In this document: in pieces, positions 43,423 to 51,895 of the stretch | How the letters are laid out: each line of letters starts with the position of its first letter | Numbering within the stretch: the stretch's first letter is position 1 | Assembly (NCBI RefSeq): GCF_947503045.1 | Contig: NZ_CANNCF010000007.1 | Location: 51,285 to 115,284 of the forward strand | Length of the DNA: 64,000 bases | Direction of reading: 5' to 3' | Origin: an uncultured Tateyamaria sp. | Lineage (GTDB): Bacteria > Pseudomonadota > Alphaproteobacteria > Rhodobacterales > Rhodobacteraceae | Position numbers and translations under genes: made by a program | Notes under the pieces: generated by a model | The model's database searches: none | Seen by the model: the letters and a program-made list of their open reading frames with translations, nothing else | Told to the model about the DNA's origin: nothing

Positions 43423-44553
43423 ATGCGCGTTGCTGCCTTTAATGTTGAAAACCTGTTTGACCGGATAAAAGCCTTTAATGACGAAGATCCGGAAACCCAT
43501 AAACTTGTATTGGATGCCCATGCGGCACTGAACAAACTGTTCGAAAAGCCGGTCTATTCTGCCGCCGACAAAAAAAAGATGCTCGACCTGATGGAGCAGC
43601 TGGGCATTCTAAAGGACGACGAAGGCCCGTTCGTCTGGCTGCGCAAGATCAGAGGCAAGATCATTGTGCGCCCCAAAAAAAGCGGGCCGATCCGGATCGA
43701 GGCGAATGGAAGAGACGACTGGGTCGGCTGGGTGGAGCTGAAAACAGCCCGCGTCAAGGAAGAGGCCATCACCATGACGGCCCGGATGATCCGCGATATG
43801 GACGCCGACATCATGGCACTTGTCGAGATTGAAAGTCGTCCGGTGCTGACAGAATTCCACGACTATATCTATGAGCCGCTTGCAGGGAATAACTATCGCC
43901 ATCTGATGGTGATCGATGGCAATGACCGGCGCGGCATCGATGTGGGCATCATGGCGCGCAAGGGGTTTTCCATTCCGTCTATGCGCAGTCATGTGGATGA
44001 GACGTTCAAGGGAAAGGATGTGTTTTCGCGCGATTGCCCCGAATACATCATCGAGACGCCCGGCGGGAATAAGATCGCGGTGCTACCGAACCATTTCAAA
44101 TCCAAGTATGGCGGCAACCACAAACCGTCGCGCGACAAGCGTGAGGCCCAAGCGACCTTCGTGGCGAAATATTATCGCCGTCTCTTGAAAGAGGGCATCG
44201 AGAACATCATCGTGCTGGGCGATTTGAATGACACGCCCGATAGCGCTGAACTGAACCCGCTGCTCAAGACCTCCCTGAAAGAGATCACCGATCATCCCAA
44301 ATTCACCGAGTTCGAATTCAACGCCAAGACCAAGGATCGCGGGATCGGGACCTTTGCGACCGGCGCCGATAAGAAGAAGATCGACTATATCCTCCTGTCA
44401 CCGGCGCTTTGGAAAAAGGTGAAGGTCGGCGGCATCTTCCGCAAGGGAGTTTGGACTGCCTCCGGTCGATGGGAGATGTATCCGGAATTGACCAAGCCGC
44501 TTTATGGCGCGTCGGATCACCACGGTCTTTGGGTCGACCTCGATATTGATTGA
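43423..44553 (+). CDS. Endonuclease/exonuclease/phosphatase (EEP) family nuclease
   Basis: The ATG at 43423 has AGAGGGG about 9 nt upstream and opens straight into the EEP fold. The 376-aa product carries all catalytic boxes: AFNVENLF (Asn at about 5-8), LVEIES (Glu, about 136), IDGNDRRGIDVGIM, VLGDLNDTPDS (about 268-278) and the C-terminal SDHHGLWVD (Asp-His). EEP enzymes hydrolyse phosphodiesters in a metal-dependent way; no signal peptide is seen, so it is cytoplasmic. It is the only plus-strand gene inside a minus-strand cluster and is convergent with the GHKL ATPase gene (2 nt between stops). Confidence 0.88.
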   Translation: MRVAAFNVENLFDRIKAFNDEDPETHKLVLDAHAALNKLFEKPVYSAADKKKMLDLMEQLGILKDDEGPFVWLRKIRGKIIVRPKKSGPIRIEANGRDDWVGWVELKTARVKEEAITMTARMIRDMDADIMALVEIESRPVLTEFHDYIYEPLAGNNYRHLMVIDGNDRRGIDVGIMARKGFSIPSMRSHVDETFKGKDVFSRDCPEYIIETPGGNKIAVLPNHFKSKYGGNHKPSRDKREAQATFVAKYYRRLLKEGIENIIVLGDLNDTPDSAELNPLLKTSLKEITDHPKFTEFEFNAKTKDRGIGTFATGADKKKIDYILLSPALWKKVKVGGIFRKGVWTASGRWEMYPELTKPLYGASDHHGLWVDLDID

Positions 44554-44555
44554 CC

Positions 44556-46220
44556 TTATTCGGCTGCGGACACGTCGTTCTCTTCGAGGCCATTGATCTC
44601 GATCTGGCCCTTGCCGATCCGGACCGTGGTCACCTGATCCTTGCGGCGCAGCCAATAGAGTTCGCGGTTGATGACCCGTGTGATCGCATTGATCTCAACC
44701 TCAAGAGAAGTCTCAAGAAGACGGATAGCGAGATCCTCCGCATCATCTCTGAACCAGCTTTGCTGCTGATCATATGACCCCGCTTCACTGTCGTCTGAGG
44801 GACTGAACAAGGCCCGTTCCAGAAAGTCGACAAGATCAGGCATGGTCGCTTTCGATGATTTGGTCACTGCGATGTCGACATCATCCAACCCCCAGTCATC
44901 CTCGCCGAGGATCAACCAATTTGTTTTCAAGACCCAGTCTTCGGTGTGGGCTCCATCGGTGACGCTGCAATGGATCTCCAATTGATCCGGACGTTCGGTG
45001 AGCGCGTGGCGCTTGCCCGGCTCAACACAGACCGTGTCAGTATCGCCAATGACGCGATATCCTTTGACCGATGCGCGTGCCAGTTGGTCATACCAATCAT
45101 AACCCTCAAAACCGGATTGGGGATCATAGAGCCTGGTCGGGGCACGTTGGTTGGAGAGTGCCGAGGCGAGGTTCTGTTCTTCGATTGCGCCACCGTCGGA
45201 GTCGAAGATCACATCGTCTTCTGTGATGGGTTCGACGTTTCCATGACTATTCATGTCGCTGTCTGCATGGCTCGGTTCAAACACCCGCAACCGCATCGCG
45301 GCTGGGGGCAGATCGACGCCCAGTTCAGAGGCACGTTTGTGGTTCGCGAATGACAGCGAATGCGGTCCAGCAGCCTTGATGAGCTGGTAGAAGATCCTGG
45401 TGATATGGGCGCGTAACACCTCCATGAAGTCATTCTCGACAATTTCTTTACGAGCGGGCAGAACCAGTTTGAGATCGGCGCAGTGCGTCACATCCAGCCG
45501 CGCATAGTAAGATCGGTGGAACGCCTGTGACAGGCTCGGCAAACGGCCGTGCAGGGTCACGCCGTGGAAGTTGACGGTCTCATGGTTGCGGAACCCGGTC
45601 GGGCCGCGCTCATAGATGCCGATGCGGATGCCGTTCCACTCTTCGATATGCTCGGCGTCAGCGAGGAAGTCTTTGCGCTCGACGGTGACCCCGTCGACCA
45701 TGACGTCGAGCGGCAGATACCGCGCCGCATGGTTGGCCGCCGCGATGTAGTCTTCATTGGGTTTGGTGGCGATCAGGATCGTTGTGCCATCATGGTTTAC
45801 TGGCCCATGGGTGCAGCTGATGGGATGCGTGCCGCCAAAGCTGTCAGGCTCAGCATCGATCCTCCAGGACTCAGATGTGTCCTGCTTCTGGGCAATGATG
45901 CGAACCCTGCGACCAGCCAGCGAGAAGAAGCCCATACCGGCTGCTTCCTCGTCGGATTGGACGTCACGATCCCATGCGCTTTGCCCCAGTCTGAACAGGT
46001 CTCTGGGATCATAAAGACCGGGCCCGTTGTCGATCAGACAGATGACCGGACCGAGGTCTGGATAATCGATCTGACTGACGGAGATTTGTGTCGCTCCGGC
46101 GCGGCGTGCGTTTTGAAAGAGCTCGGCAAAGATATCGTTGAGGGTCGCGTTGAAGAGACGCGAGACTTTGGAGATTGCGTCATCAGCGACGCAGGCGTGG
46201 AAGGTTGTTGGGATGTTCAT
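44556..46220 (-). CDS. GHKL (HSP90/histidine kinase-fold) ATPase
   Basis: The ATG at 46220 has AAGGAG 8 nt upstream. The 554-aa product has an N-terminal ATP-binding Bergerat fold: N box AELFQNARRAGATQI with Glu33 and Asn37, G1 box IDNGPGL at 63-69, and G2-like EEAAGMGFFSLAGRR near 91-105. The rest (200-554) is unique, with acidic stretches. Proteins of this layout are widespread on alphaproteobacterial plasmids. Some GHKL ATPases act in DNA repair (MutL), defence or chaperoning. The specific role is not known. Confidence 0.82.
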   Translation of the reverse strand: MNIPTTFHACVADDAISKVSRLFNATLNDIFAELFQNARRAGATQISVSQIDYPDLGPVICLIDNGPGLYDPRDLFRLGQSAWDRDVQSDEEAAGMGFFSLAGRRVRIIAQKQDTSESWRIDAEPDSFGGTHPISCTHGPVNHDGTTILIATKPNEDYIAAANHAARYLPLDVMVDGVTVERKDFLADAEHIEEWNGIRIGIYERGPTGFRNHETVNFHGVTLHGRLPSLSQAFHRSYYARLDVTHCADLKLVLPARKEIVENDFMEVLRAHITRIFYQLIKAAGPHSLSFANHKRASELGVDLPPAAMRLRVFEPSHADSDMNSHGNVEPITEDDVIFDSDGGAIEEQNLASALSNQRAPTRLYDPQSGFEGYDWYDQLARASVKGYRVIGDTDTVCVEPGKRHALTERPDQLEIHCSVTDGAHTEDWVLKTNWLILGEDDWGLDDVDIAVTKSSKATMPDLVDFLERALFSPSDDSEAGSYDQQQSWFRDDAEDLAIRLLETSLEVEINAITRVINRELYWLRRKDQVTTVRIGKGQIEINGLEENDVSAAE

Positions 46221-46257
46221 GGGGAAGGCTCCTTGAAAGGGGTTACGCCCTCCAGGA

Positions 46258-46313
46258 AACTCTCTCTCATGCAGGGGAAGGCTTGCCCTTCCCCAACCCG
46301 CCTCTTTCTCTTT
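46258..46313 (-). repeat. Repeated leader element, upstream of the GHKL ATPase gene
   Basis: On the minus strand it reads AAAGAGAAAGAGGCGGG, then a GGGGAAGGGC/GCCTTCCCC hairpin, then GAGAGAG. The central 25 bases are nearly identical to the element at 43291-43347, and the distance to the start codon is similar. Confidence 0.6.
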
Positions 46314-46350
46314 GCGGCCGGAACGACGCCAAGCAGCCTGCGCGGCGGCG

Positions 46351-46929
46351 TCAATGCACCGACGCTTTGGCTTCAGCCAGACAATAGCCATCATAATCGC
46401 CCAGAAACCCCCAGCAGGATGCGATTTCGTCGTCATCCTTTTCGACGACGAAGCCATAGCAATTTCTCGTTAGGTAATGATCGTAGGTTTGTACCTCCTG
46501 GCGCAGATGATCCGCAATCTTGCAGCGCAGCTTTTGCGAGACACGGGTGACGCTGTACTCTTTGCGGATGTCCGCCAGCGTCACATAGATGTAGCCAACC
46601 TGTCCTGAATCCCACGGACAATGAAACCCGGTCGTGTTCATGGTGATGCCGCTATGATCGTAGAGGTAGAGCGGCAGGATGACGGCGCGTTTTTCCGCCC
46701 GCGTGAACAGATCGTTCATCGAGAGTGCGGTGTCGCTGTCGAGATCACACAATTCAGTCAGCAGTTCGCGCGGATCGTCATGATGATGTTTGTCGCCCAG
46801 ATTGTAGCGATGATGCCAGCAGACCATCGTGCCGAGATTGTCATAGTCGCGGGGGTTTTCGGGGTCGGGATCATGGATGATCTTGATGGTGTGCTCGCGG
46901 TAGGTTTCTTCGTGGATAGGGGTCTCCAT
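46351..46929 (-). CDS. Plasmid/phage-type hypothetical protein
   Basis: The ATG at 46929 has AGAGGAGAATATCA upstream. The 192-aa product is soluble and rich in His, Asp and Tyr. A segment TMVCWHHRYNLGDKHHHDDPRELL lies near residues 33-56, and the C-terminal half contains QTYDHYLTRNCYGFVVEKDD. Similar proteins occur in phages and mobile elements without known function. The His-rich part may bind metal. Confidence 0.7.
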   Translation of the reverse strand: METPIHEETYREHTIKIIHDPDPENPRDYDNLGTMVCWHHRYNLGDKHHHDDPRELLTELCDLDSDTALSMNDLFTRAEKRAVILPLYLYDHSGITMNTTGFHCPWDSGQVGYIYVTLADIRKEYSVTRVSQKLRCKIADHLRQEVQTYDHYLTRNCYGFVVEKDDDEIASCWGFLGDYDGYCLAEAKASVH

Positions 46930-46949
46930 TGATATTCTCCTCTTGCCGG

Positions 46950-46978
46950 TAAGAACGAAAAGGCCCGCCGTGGCGGGC
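46950..46978 (-). terminator. Rho-independent terminator
   Basis: On the minus strand the stem GCCCGCC/GGCGGGC (7 bp, 2-nt loop) is followed by CTTTTCGTTCTT. It ends the transcript of the 105-aa gene at 47013-47330. Confidence 0.65.
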
Positions 46979-47012
46979 GAGCCTTCTTGGATTGGATGCG
47001 TGACAGACGAGA

Positions 47013-47330
47013 TCAGGCAGCGGCGCTCTCGGCCTTCTTGGCCTCTTGCGCTTCGAACTCTTCCTTGCTCAGAAGATTGAAATAGAGGTTCTCCGTCGCC
47101 TTTTTGAAACCGGGTGGTTTGCGCGGTGCAAGGCAGCGGACGGACGCGCTGCAGCCCCTCCCATGTTCCATCGCGAAATGGGTAACCTGGTCGATCAGAT
47201 CGTCCATGCCGGCTGCAGTGAACTCTTTGCTTGGATAGGTACCACCAAAGATATCGTATTTGGTGACGACGAAGCCGCCATCCTTGTGGGCGGGGTAAAG
47301 CGTGACTTTGTAATCGCATGGTTTTGCCAT
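47013..47330 (-). CDS. Small soluble plasmid protein, unknown function
   Basis: The ATG at 47330 has GGAG about 10 nt upstream. The 105-aa product starts with a predicted beta-rich part (YKVTLYPAHKDGGFVVTKYD), then a helical DDLIDQVTHFAMEHG. It ends in a charged helix with Lys/Glu/Ala (KEEFEAQEAKKAESAAA). No family is recognised. It is flanked by hairpins and thus appears to be its own transcription unit. Confidence 0.62.
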   Translation of the reverse strand: MAKPCDYKVTLYPAHKDGGFVVTKYDIFGGTYPSKEFTAAGMDDLIDQVTHFAMEHGRGCSASVRCLAPRKPPGFKKATENLYFNLLSKEEFEAQEAKKAESAAA

Positions 47331-47399
47331 GGGTCTTGATCTCCGTGACGGGCGGGACCGGATCATCCGGCCCCATGGAAAACCCGTCAGCAGATAAGG

Positions 47400-47423
47400 A
47401 CCGCCCTCGATCATGAGGACGGT
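47400..47423 (-). terminator. Intergenic hairpin, weak terminator
   Basis: The stem ACCGTCCTC/GAGGGCGGT on the minus strand (9 bp with one G-U pair) has a 6-nt loop and is followed by CCTTATC. It lies downstream of the DUF3768 gene. Confidence 0.45.
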
Positions 47424-47451
47424 CGACAAGAGTTTGCGAGATTGGTGCTAG

Positions 47452-47859
47452 TCAGTATTCGGAAGGGAACAGCAGGGTCAGGACCCGGCGCGTCCGTTTG
47501 GTATCGGTGGGGGCTTCGGATCCGTATTCGTAATTCTCGTCATAGAGATCAAACTTGAACCAAACGCGTTCGCCTTCGATCTCAAGCACGCCCATCTCGT
47601 GAAGGCCGTAAGGGTCGCTGTCCCCATCAAACGTATCAAAGGCGATCAACGCGCCGATGAGTGCTGCGCGGAACGCGTCGCTTTGTGCCGCGACACCTGC
47701 GGTCATTACAAGTTTGCCGGGGGGTATGTCCGGCGACTTGGGACAGGCGGTGATGGATGCGCGGAAGGCATCGTTCTGCTTGGCGATGATGGCGGCTGTT
47801 TGAGGGTGTGTGACGTCCTGTGCGATGTCTTCGGATATGGCTTGTTGTGCTTGGGTCAT
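47452..47859 (-). CDS. DUF3768 family protein
   Basis: The ATG at 47859 has GGAG 7 nt upstream. The 135-aa product contains the DUF3768 core: KLVMTAGVAAQSDAFRAALIG, then FDTFDGDSDPYGLHEMGVLEI and RVWFKFDLYDENYEYGS. This family is found almost only on alphaproteobacterial plasmids and related elements; its function is unknown. It lies between the ParB-like gene and a 105-aa gene on the same strand, with GC-rich hairpins on both sides. Confidence 0.8.
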   Translation of the reverse strand: MTQAQQAISEDIAQDVTHPQTAAIIAKQNDAFRASITACPKSPDIPPGKLVMTAGVAAQSDAFRAALIGALIAFDTFDGDSDPYGLHEMGVLEIEGERVWFKFDLYDENYEYGSEAPTDTKRTRRVLTLLFPSEY

Positions 47860-47924
47860 GGTTTTTCTCCGTGCCGGACCGGCCGATCCATTCGGCGCTG
47901 AACTTCCCGGCAGACGGAAAGGAC

Positions 47925-47954
47925 CGCCCCCGATCCCGGTGTCGGGTGGGGGCG
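47925..47954 (-). terminator. Intergenic nested hairpin after the ParB-like gene
   Basis: The outer arms CGCCCCC/GGGGGCG and inner arms CCCG/CGGG form one long stem. On the minus strand it is followed by GTCCTTTCC. This probably terminates or attenuates transcription between the ParB-like and DUF3768 genes. Confidence 0.5.
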
Positions 47955-47983
47955 ATCCAAAGCTTTTTGTAGACGTTGAGAGG

Positions 47984-50113
47984 TTAAGCCGCGTCTTCCA
48001 TGAAGGCGGGCAGGGCCTCTGGGTTTTCAGAGGCGGATGTCGCATCTGTCCCATCGGATCCAGGTGTCAGCGCGGCCTCTTCAGTGTCCCCCACTGCCAT
48101 GCCGTCGGGCAGCCAGCGGGATGTCGTGGCTGCAGTCTCAGCGGTCAAACCAGCACTCTCCTGCGGCGTGTCGCAGAAGGCTTGCTCCATGGCTTTGGCG
48201 ATCTCTGTTTTGCGCAGACCCGATTTGTCATCGGCCCAGCGGTCGTCGATCAGCGCTTTTGCCGTCTCAACCGCATGGTCTTTCTTGACCCGACCCCAGT
48301 AATTGTCCGCACCGGGACGCCAGCAGGCGGCCACATCGACGCTCAGTCGTGATCCGATCACCTCGGTGACAGGATTTGCATCGCTGTCATTGGAGAGCTG
48401 CTGGTTCAGGGCATAGGCCGCACACCAGGCAAAGAGCGCCTGTTTGTCGACATCATAAAGCTGAGACAGCTGTTGGAAATCCTCCGGTGCCTTGGCTTCC
48501 ATCCACGCCAGATTGAGACCATCTTTGAGCGCTTCCAGCATGCGTTCGGCGACAGTGTCTTTCAGGGTCTCCTGTGATGCCGTTGTCGATGCAGGACGCA
48601 GTGACAGATCAAGCGGTGACTGGCTGCGGTAATTGCCGAGCACGGACATCACCATGGCATAGAGCATCGCGTCATAGGCGGTGCCGTAGTCAGCGGCCAA
48701 ATGCGCCCGAATGATCTGATGGCGCGTCGCCCGTAGATCATCGGCCAGAGATCGAGGGATGCCTTGAGCTTTCCGGGCAGCATCCGTGGCATTCATCGGG
48801 ATGTCCGGTTGGCGCATCGTTGCGGGGAGCTCAATGCTGGGTCCGCTGGCTGCGGGCGTATCGCCAGCGTCACTCTCATCGCCCATCTGGTCGCAGGGCG
48901 ACGCTTCAGGTTCCGGAAGGTCTTCGGGACGCACCAGACCGGCTTCCAGACGCGGTTCCCCATTATGGGAGACGCTTACGATACATCCGGCGATTTTGTA
49001 GTCATCATCGGTGAAAGCAACATTGGCTTCCTCGATCGCCTCGATTTCGCGGAGGCGCTTCCAGATCTGGTCCTCTTCTTCCTGAAGTTCCTCTGTCCAC
49101 GTCGCCTCGTCGTAATCCGCTTCCAGGACGGCGTGACGTTCTTGCAGTTTGGTCTTCTCGGAGACAAGGTCTGGATCGGGATCGAGCGGTTGGGGATAGA
49201 CCCGGCCGAAGGGACGAAAGCTGTCATAGTCGACATCCAGACAGGCCTCCGCCCATTTCCAGGTCTTGGCCGTCTCATCCGCGAGTCCCTGAAGCTTCTT
49301 GATCGCCAAGTCTTCGAGCAGATCCGGGTCTTCCAGATGCATGGCATCATGCTCGGCGAAGAGATCCTCAATGACGGTGCCACCCGCCTTCCTGTAGGGA
49401 TCGATCCCGACGAACTTCGCGAGTTTGGACGACCCGGAATAGGACTTCTCGGTGAGGTGGTTGCGGATCGAATGGGGGGAGGGGCTGTAATGCTGTTTCA
49501 CCGCCTCCCAGGCTTCGATCTGCCGCGCATGATCGTCGGTCAGGGTGAAGGCCATCACGCATTCGAGCGACATCTCACCGGCGCGGAAGATGTCCATCAG
49601 CTCCGGCGCCACGGAAGCCAGCTTCAGGCGTCGGCGCACGAGATCGGTGGTGATACCGAACTGGGATGCGATCTGGTCTTCCGTGCGGCCCTTCTTGCGC
49701 AAAGCCGCGAACGCCTCGAACTGATCGGCCGCGTGCATCGCCGCGCGGATCATGTTTTCTGCAGCCGAGGTGTCTTCGGCCTGATCAGGATCTTCTACCG
49801 AACATGCGACCGGATGGGACGGCTTTATGACTTTGTCATCGGCCAGCTTGTTCAGCGCTGCCAGACGTCGTCCACCCGCATGCACATGATACTTTGCACC
49901 CACCTTGTGAACGAGCAGGTTCTGCTTGAGGCCAGTTTCTTTGATACTGGCATAGAGTTCGGCGTCCTGGTCTTCAGTGGCCGGGGTTTTGCGCACGTTT
50001 TTGGGGCTGATCACCAGCTTGTTGAGAGGGATCATTTGCAGCTCTGCCCCCGGCAGGCTTGCAGCGCCAGCCGCCTTGGTCTTGGCAGCGGATTTGGATT
50101 TAGGGTTGGTCAT
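47984..50113 (-). CDS. Large ParB/RepB/Spo0J-family DNA-binding protein
   Basis: This 709-aa protein has the ParB/Srx nucleotide-binding domain at residues 25-135: QMIPLNKLVISPKNVRKT, the VHAGGRRLAALNKL box, and AAENMIRAAMHAADQFEAF (ENxxR type). A helix-turn-helix follows (TEDQIASQFGITTDLVRRRLKLA, about 145-170). The remaining 500 residues are an extension not found in RepB-type partition proteins, with an acidic coiled-coil part near 300-360. No ParA gene lies beside it and the plasmid already has RepAB, so it is unlikely to be the main partition protein. Related large plasmid ParB-like proteins may act on entering DNA or as nucleases. That remains open. Confidence 0.85.
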   Translation of the reverse strand: MTNPKSKSAAKTKAAGAASLPGAELQMIPLNKLVISPKNVRKTPATEDQDAELYASIKETGLKQNLLVHKVGAKYHVHAGGRRLAALNKLADDKVIKPSHPVACSVEDPDQAEDTSAAENMIRAAMHAADQFEAFAALRKKGRTEDQIASQFGITTDLVRRRLKLASVAPELMDIFRAGEMSLECVMAFTLTDDHARQIEAWEAVKQHYSPSPHSIRNHLTEKSYSGSSKLAKFVGIDPYRKAGGTVIEDLFAEHDAMHLEDPDLLEDLAIKKLQGLADETAKTWKWAEACLDVDYDSFRPFGRVYPQPLDPDPDLVSEKTKLQERHAVLEADYDEATWTEELQEEEDQIWKRLREIEAIEEANVAFTDDDYKIAGCIVSVSHNGEPRLEAGLVRPEDLPEPEASPCDQMGDESDAGDTPAASGPSIELPATMRQPDIPMNATDAARKAQGIPRSLADDLRATRHQIIRAHLAADYGTAYDAMLYAMVMSVLGNYRSQSPLDLSLRPASTTASQETLKDTVAERMLEALKDGLNLAWMEAKAPEDFQQLSQLYDVDKQALFAWCAAYALNQQLSNDSDANPVTEVIGSRLSVDVAACWRPGADNYWGRVKKDHAVETAKALIDDRWADDKSGLRKTEIAKAMEQAFCDTPQESAGLTAETAATTSRWLPDGMAVGDTEEAALTPGSDGTDATSASENPEALPAFMEDAA

Positions 50114-50146
50114 CGGAAAACTCCTTTAGGAGCCGGACCGGGAGAG

Positions 50147-50200
50147 CCTCTCTCTCCCTTCAAAGCCCGGCAACCCGGGCTTTCCTTCCTCTTTCTCTCT
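50147..50200 (-). repeat. Repeated leader element (diverged), upstream of the ParB-like gene
   Basis: On the minus strand it reads AGAGAGAAAGAGGAAGG, then hairpin AAAGCCCGG/CCGGGCTTT with a 4-nt loop, then GAGAGAG. It has the same three-part order as the elements at 43291 and 46258, although the stem sequence differs. Confidence 0.5.
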
Positions 50201-50344
50201 GCGCACCCTCAATGCCCATTCGCCTCATTTTGCGGAAAAACGCACCGAACACACGTCGCTGAATTGATAGGCTTGGAGACAAGGCAGATTGCACTAGCTA
50301 TAGTTGTGTTATTGGTAGAAATATTAACTGAGGCTCGGGGGGCT

Positions 50345-50833
50345 ATGCATAATTTTGGAACGAGACTTGTCGCGGTTTTGGCATATCTTGGCACCGCATC
50401 TGTTGCGGTTGCCGATGAACCGCTGATTGCGTTCAAGGAGGATCAGACCTTCGTGGCTTGCGATTTCGCAAATCACGCAATAACCGCGGGGTACTTTCAG
50501 CAGATCAAAAAACCACGAATTACCGGGACCTGCCCAGAACCTGCGCCGGATACGATGCCAACTCCGGTGGTCAATGCACCCATCGTTCCTAAGGGACCGC
50601 CAATTGCACCTTGGTGTGATTGTACAGATGATGAGTGGCGTGCCATGGAGGCGCTCATGACTACGCATCGGAGTCTGGTTAACCCTGGGTACAAGTCTGC
50701 TGATCCGGTGACAGACTGGGCAAAGTCATTCGGAACCGATACCGCGACAATTCAATCACCGGAGTTTTGGTCTGGTGGAAGCATCCCAGAGTTTGATGCT
50801 CTTTCGGGCCAACGCTTCCTGACGATGAAGTAG
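50345..50833 (+). CDS. Exported protein of unknown function
   Basis: The ATG at 50345 follows a GGGGGG run. The 162-aa product has a signal peptide (LVAVLAYLGTASVAVA, cleavage near residue 23). The mature protein contains four cysteines (VACDF, GTCPEP, WCDCTDDEW) and a Pro-rich stretch, ending in an acidic, Ser/Thr-rich part. No homologue is recognised. The base composition is lower in GC than the plasmid backbone genes around it, suggesting recent acquisition. Confidence 0.6.
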   Translation: MHNFGTRLVAVLAYLGTASVAVADEPLIAFKEDQTFVACDFANHAITAGYFQQIKKPRITGTCPEPAPDTMPTPVVNAPIVPKGPPIAPWCDCTDDEWRAMEALMTTHRSLVNPGYKSADPVTDWAKSFGTDTATIQSPEFWSGGSIPEFDALSGQRFLTMK

Positions 50834-50841
50834 ATCGCAGC

Positions 50842-51573
50842 GTGTTGGCTGTAGCATATGGTTGGGTTTTGCGATGCGGCGATGTGATCGGGAAAGTACT
50901 CGCGTTCTTGACGCTGCCTGCGACATTGATCGCAGGCTATGTGTATTTCGATGAAGTACGCGACTACCTATCGACCCCCGAGTTTCGGACTGAGATCAAA
51001 CGGGCCACACTTCGATGCAATTATGTGTGGCGCGACGCGAAAGCATACAACGCGTATCAGGGGGGAGACATAAATGAACTTACGGAACTGTGTCGTCGCT
51101 CCCCTATTGCAGTCTCGTTCGAGGTTCGGGTGACAAACGACGACTCTGTTGCTCGAGAATTGCGGGAATTGAGCCTGAGCGCGACTGTTCCTCCCTACGG
51201 TGAGTTGACACTCGATGAGATACAATCGGTCGAGCACCTTATCCAGCATGGTGTGGAAACCAATTTGAGGCGCGATTGGCAGGTTCAAACGATACCAAGC
51301 GGGTCCTCGGTGATTTTCGAGATTCTTGGATTTAGCTCCACGGTCGAAGGAAGCGAAGATCACTGGGTCCATTTGGCAGAGATGTTGGATCAAAAGGATC
51401 CGGCCATAGTCGATGCATTGGCTGTCATATCTTTTCAGGCGAGAGTCAGTGGGTTTTTCGAAGGCACCCATGTCTTGGGCTCCTGCGATATTAAGATTGA
51501 TCAGGACGAGATTGATCAATGGCACAAAAAGGATTGGAGTAGGCGCATCCAAATCACCAACAGCTGCGACTGA
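50842..51573 (+). CDS. Membrane-anchored protein of unknown function
   Basis: The frame opens with GTG at 50842, 8 nt after the previous gene; the ribosome-binding site is weak, so the start is uncertain. The product of up to 243 aa has one N-terminal membrane helix (VIGKVLAFLTLPATLIAGYVYF, about 15-36). A soluble, predicted beta-rich domain has SFEVRVTNDDSVARELRELSLSATV and paired cysteines. No family is recognised. It is probably co-transcribed with the exported protein gene in front. Confidence 0.6.
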   Translation: MLAVAYGWVLRCGDVIGKVLAFLTLPATLIAGYVYFDEVRDYLSTPEFRTEIKRATLRCNYVWRDAKAYNAYQGGDINELTELCRRSPIAVSFEVRVTNDDSVARELRELSLSATVPPYGELTLDEIQSVEHLIQHGVETNLRRDWQVQTIPSGSSVIFEILGFSSTVEGSEDHWVHLAEMLDQKDPAIVDALAVISFQARVSGFFEGTHVLGSCDIKIDQDEIDQWHKKDWSRRIQITNSCD

Positions 51574-51895
51574 CTTGCAAATGAGGTTCACTCAGAGGCA
51601 CCGTGGTTCTGTCAGTGACAACAAGACACCGTCGCCGCCGGTGTTGAATTTGTGCTGTTAGCTCACTGAATAGATGAGACTCGAAAGCGAAAGAAATCAA
51701 CGGCGGCTGCTCTTTGATTAATGAGACTGGGGCAGGGGAACGGATAGCGCCGGTCGTTCCCCGTCATCGGCAGCGAAAGTCTCAAATGAGCCCAAAATAC
51801 CAAATGCTGCACTTTGCACGAATGACTGCGGCAACCCCTTTGCAGACATCTTGATGCAATTTTTCGCCCCTCTAGTTCCTAACTTCATCACCGAC
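51574..51895. other. Non-coding spacer
   Basis: No supported gene. The 51730-51890 part reads like decayed coding-type filler, similar in character to that at 31.5-31.7 kb. Confidence 0.4.

Noticed and set aside
45549..46550. 333-aa plus-strand frame opposite the GHKL ATPase gene
   Set aside because: It is antisense to the Bergerat-fold coding sequence and runs through the hairpin leader into the next gene; no supporting features.
47984..50113. Second plasmid partition system
   Set aside because: The ParB-like protein has no ParA partner or nearby parS-type palindrome and has a 500-residue extension, so a partition role is unsupported.
48764..50833. Very long plus-strand open frame covering the ParB-like gene
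   Set aside because: It is antisense to a gene with clear ParB motifs and good coding pattern. Only its last part, from the ATG at 50345 with its own ribosome-binding site and signal peptide, is credible.
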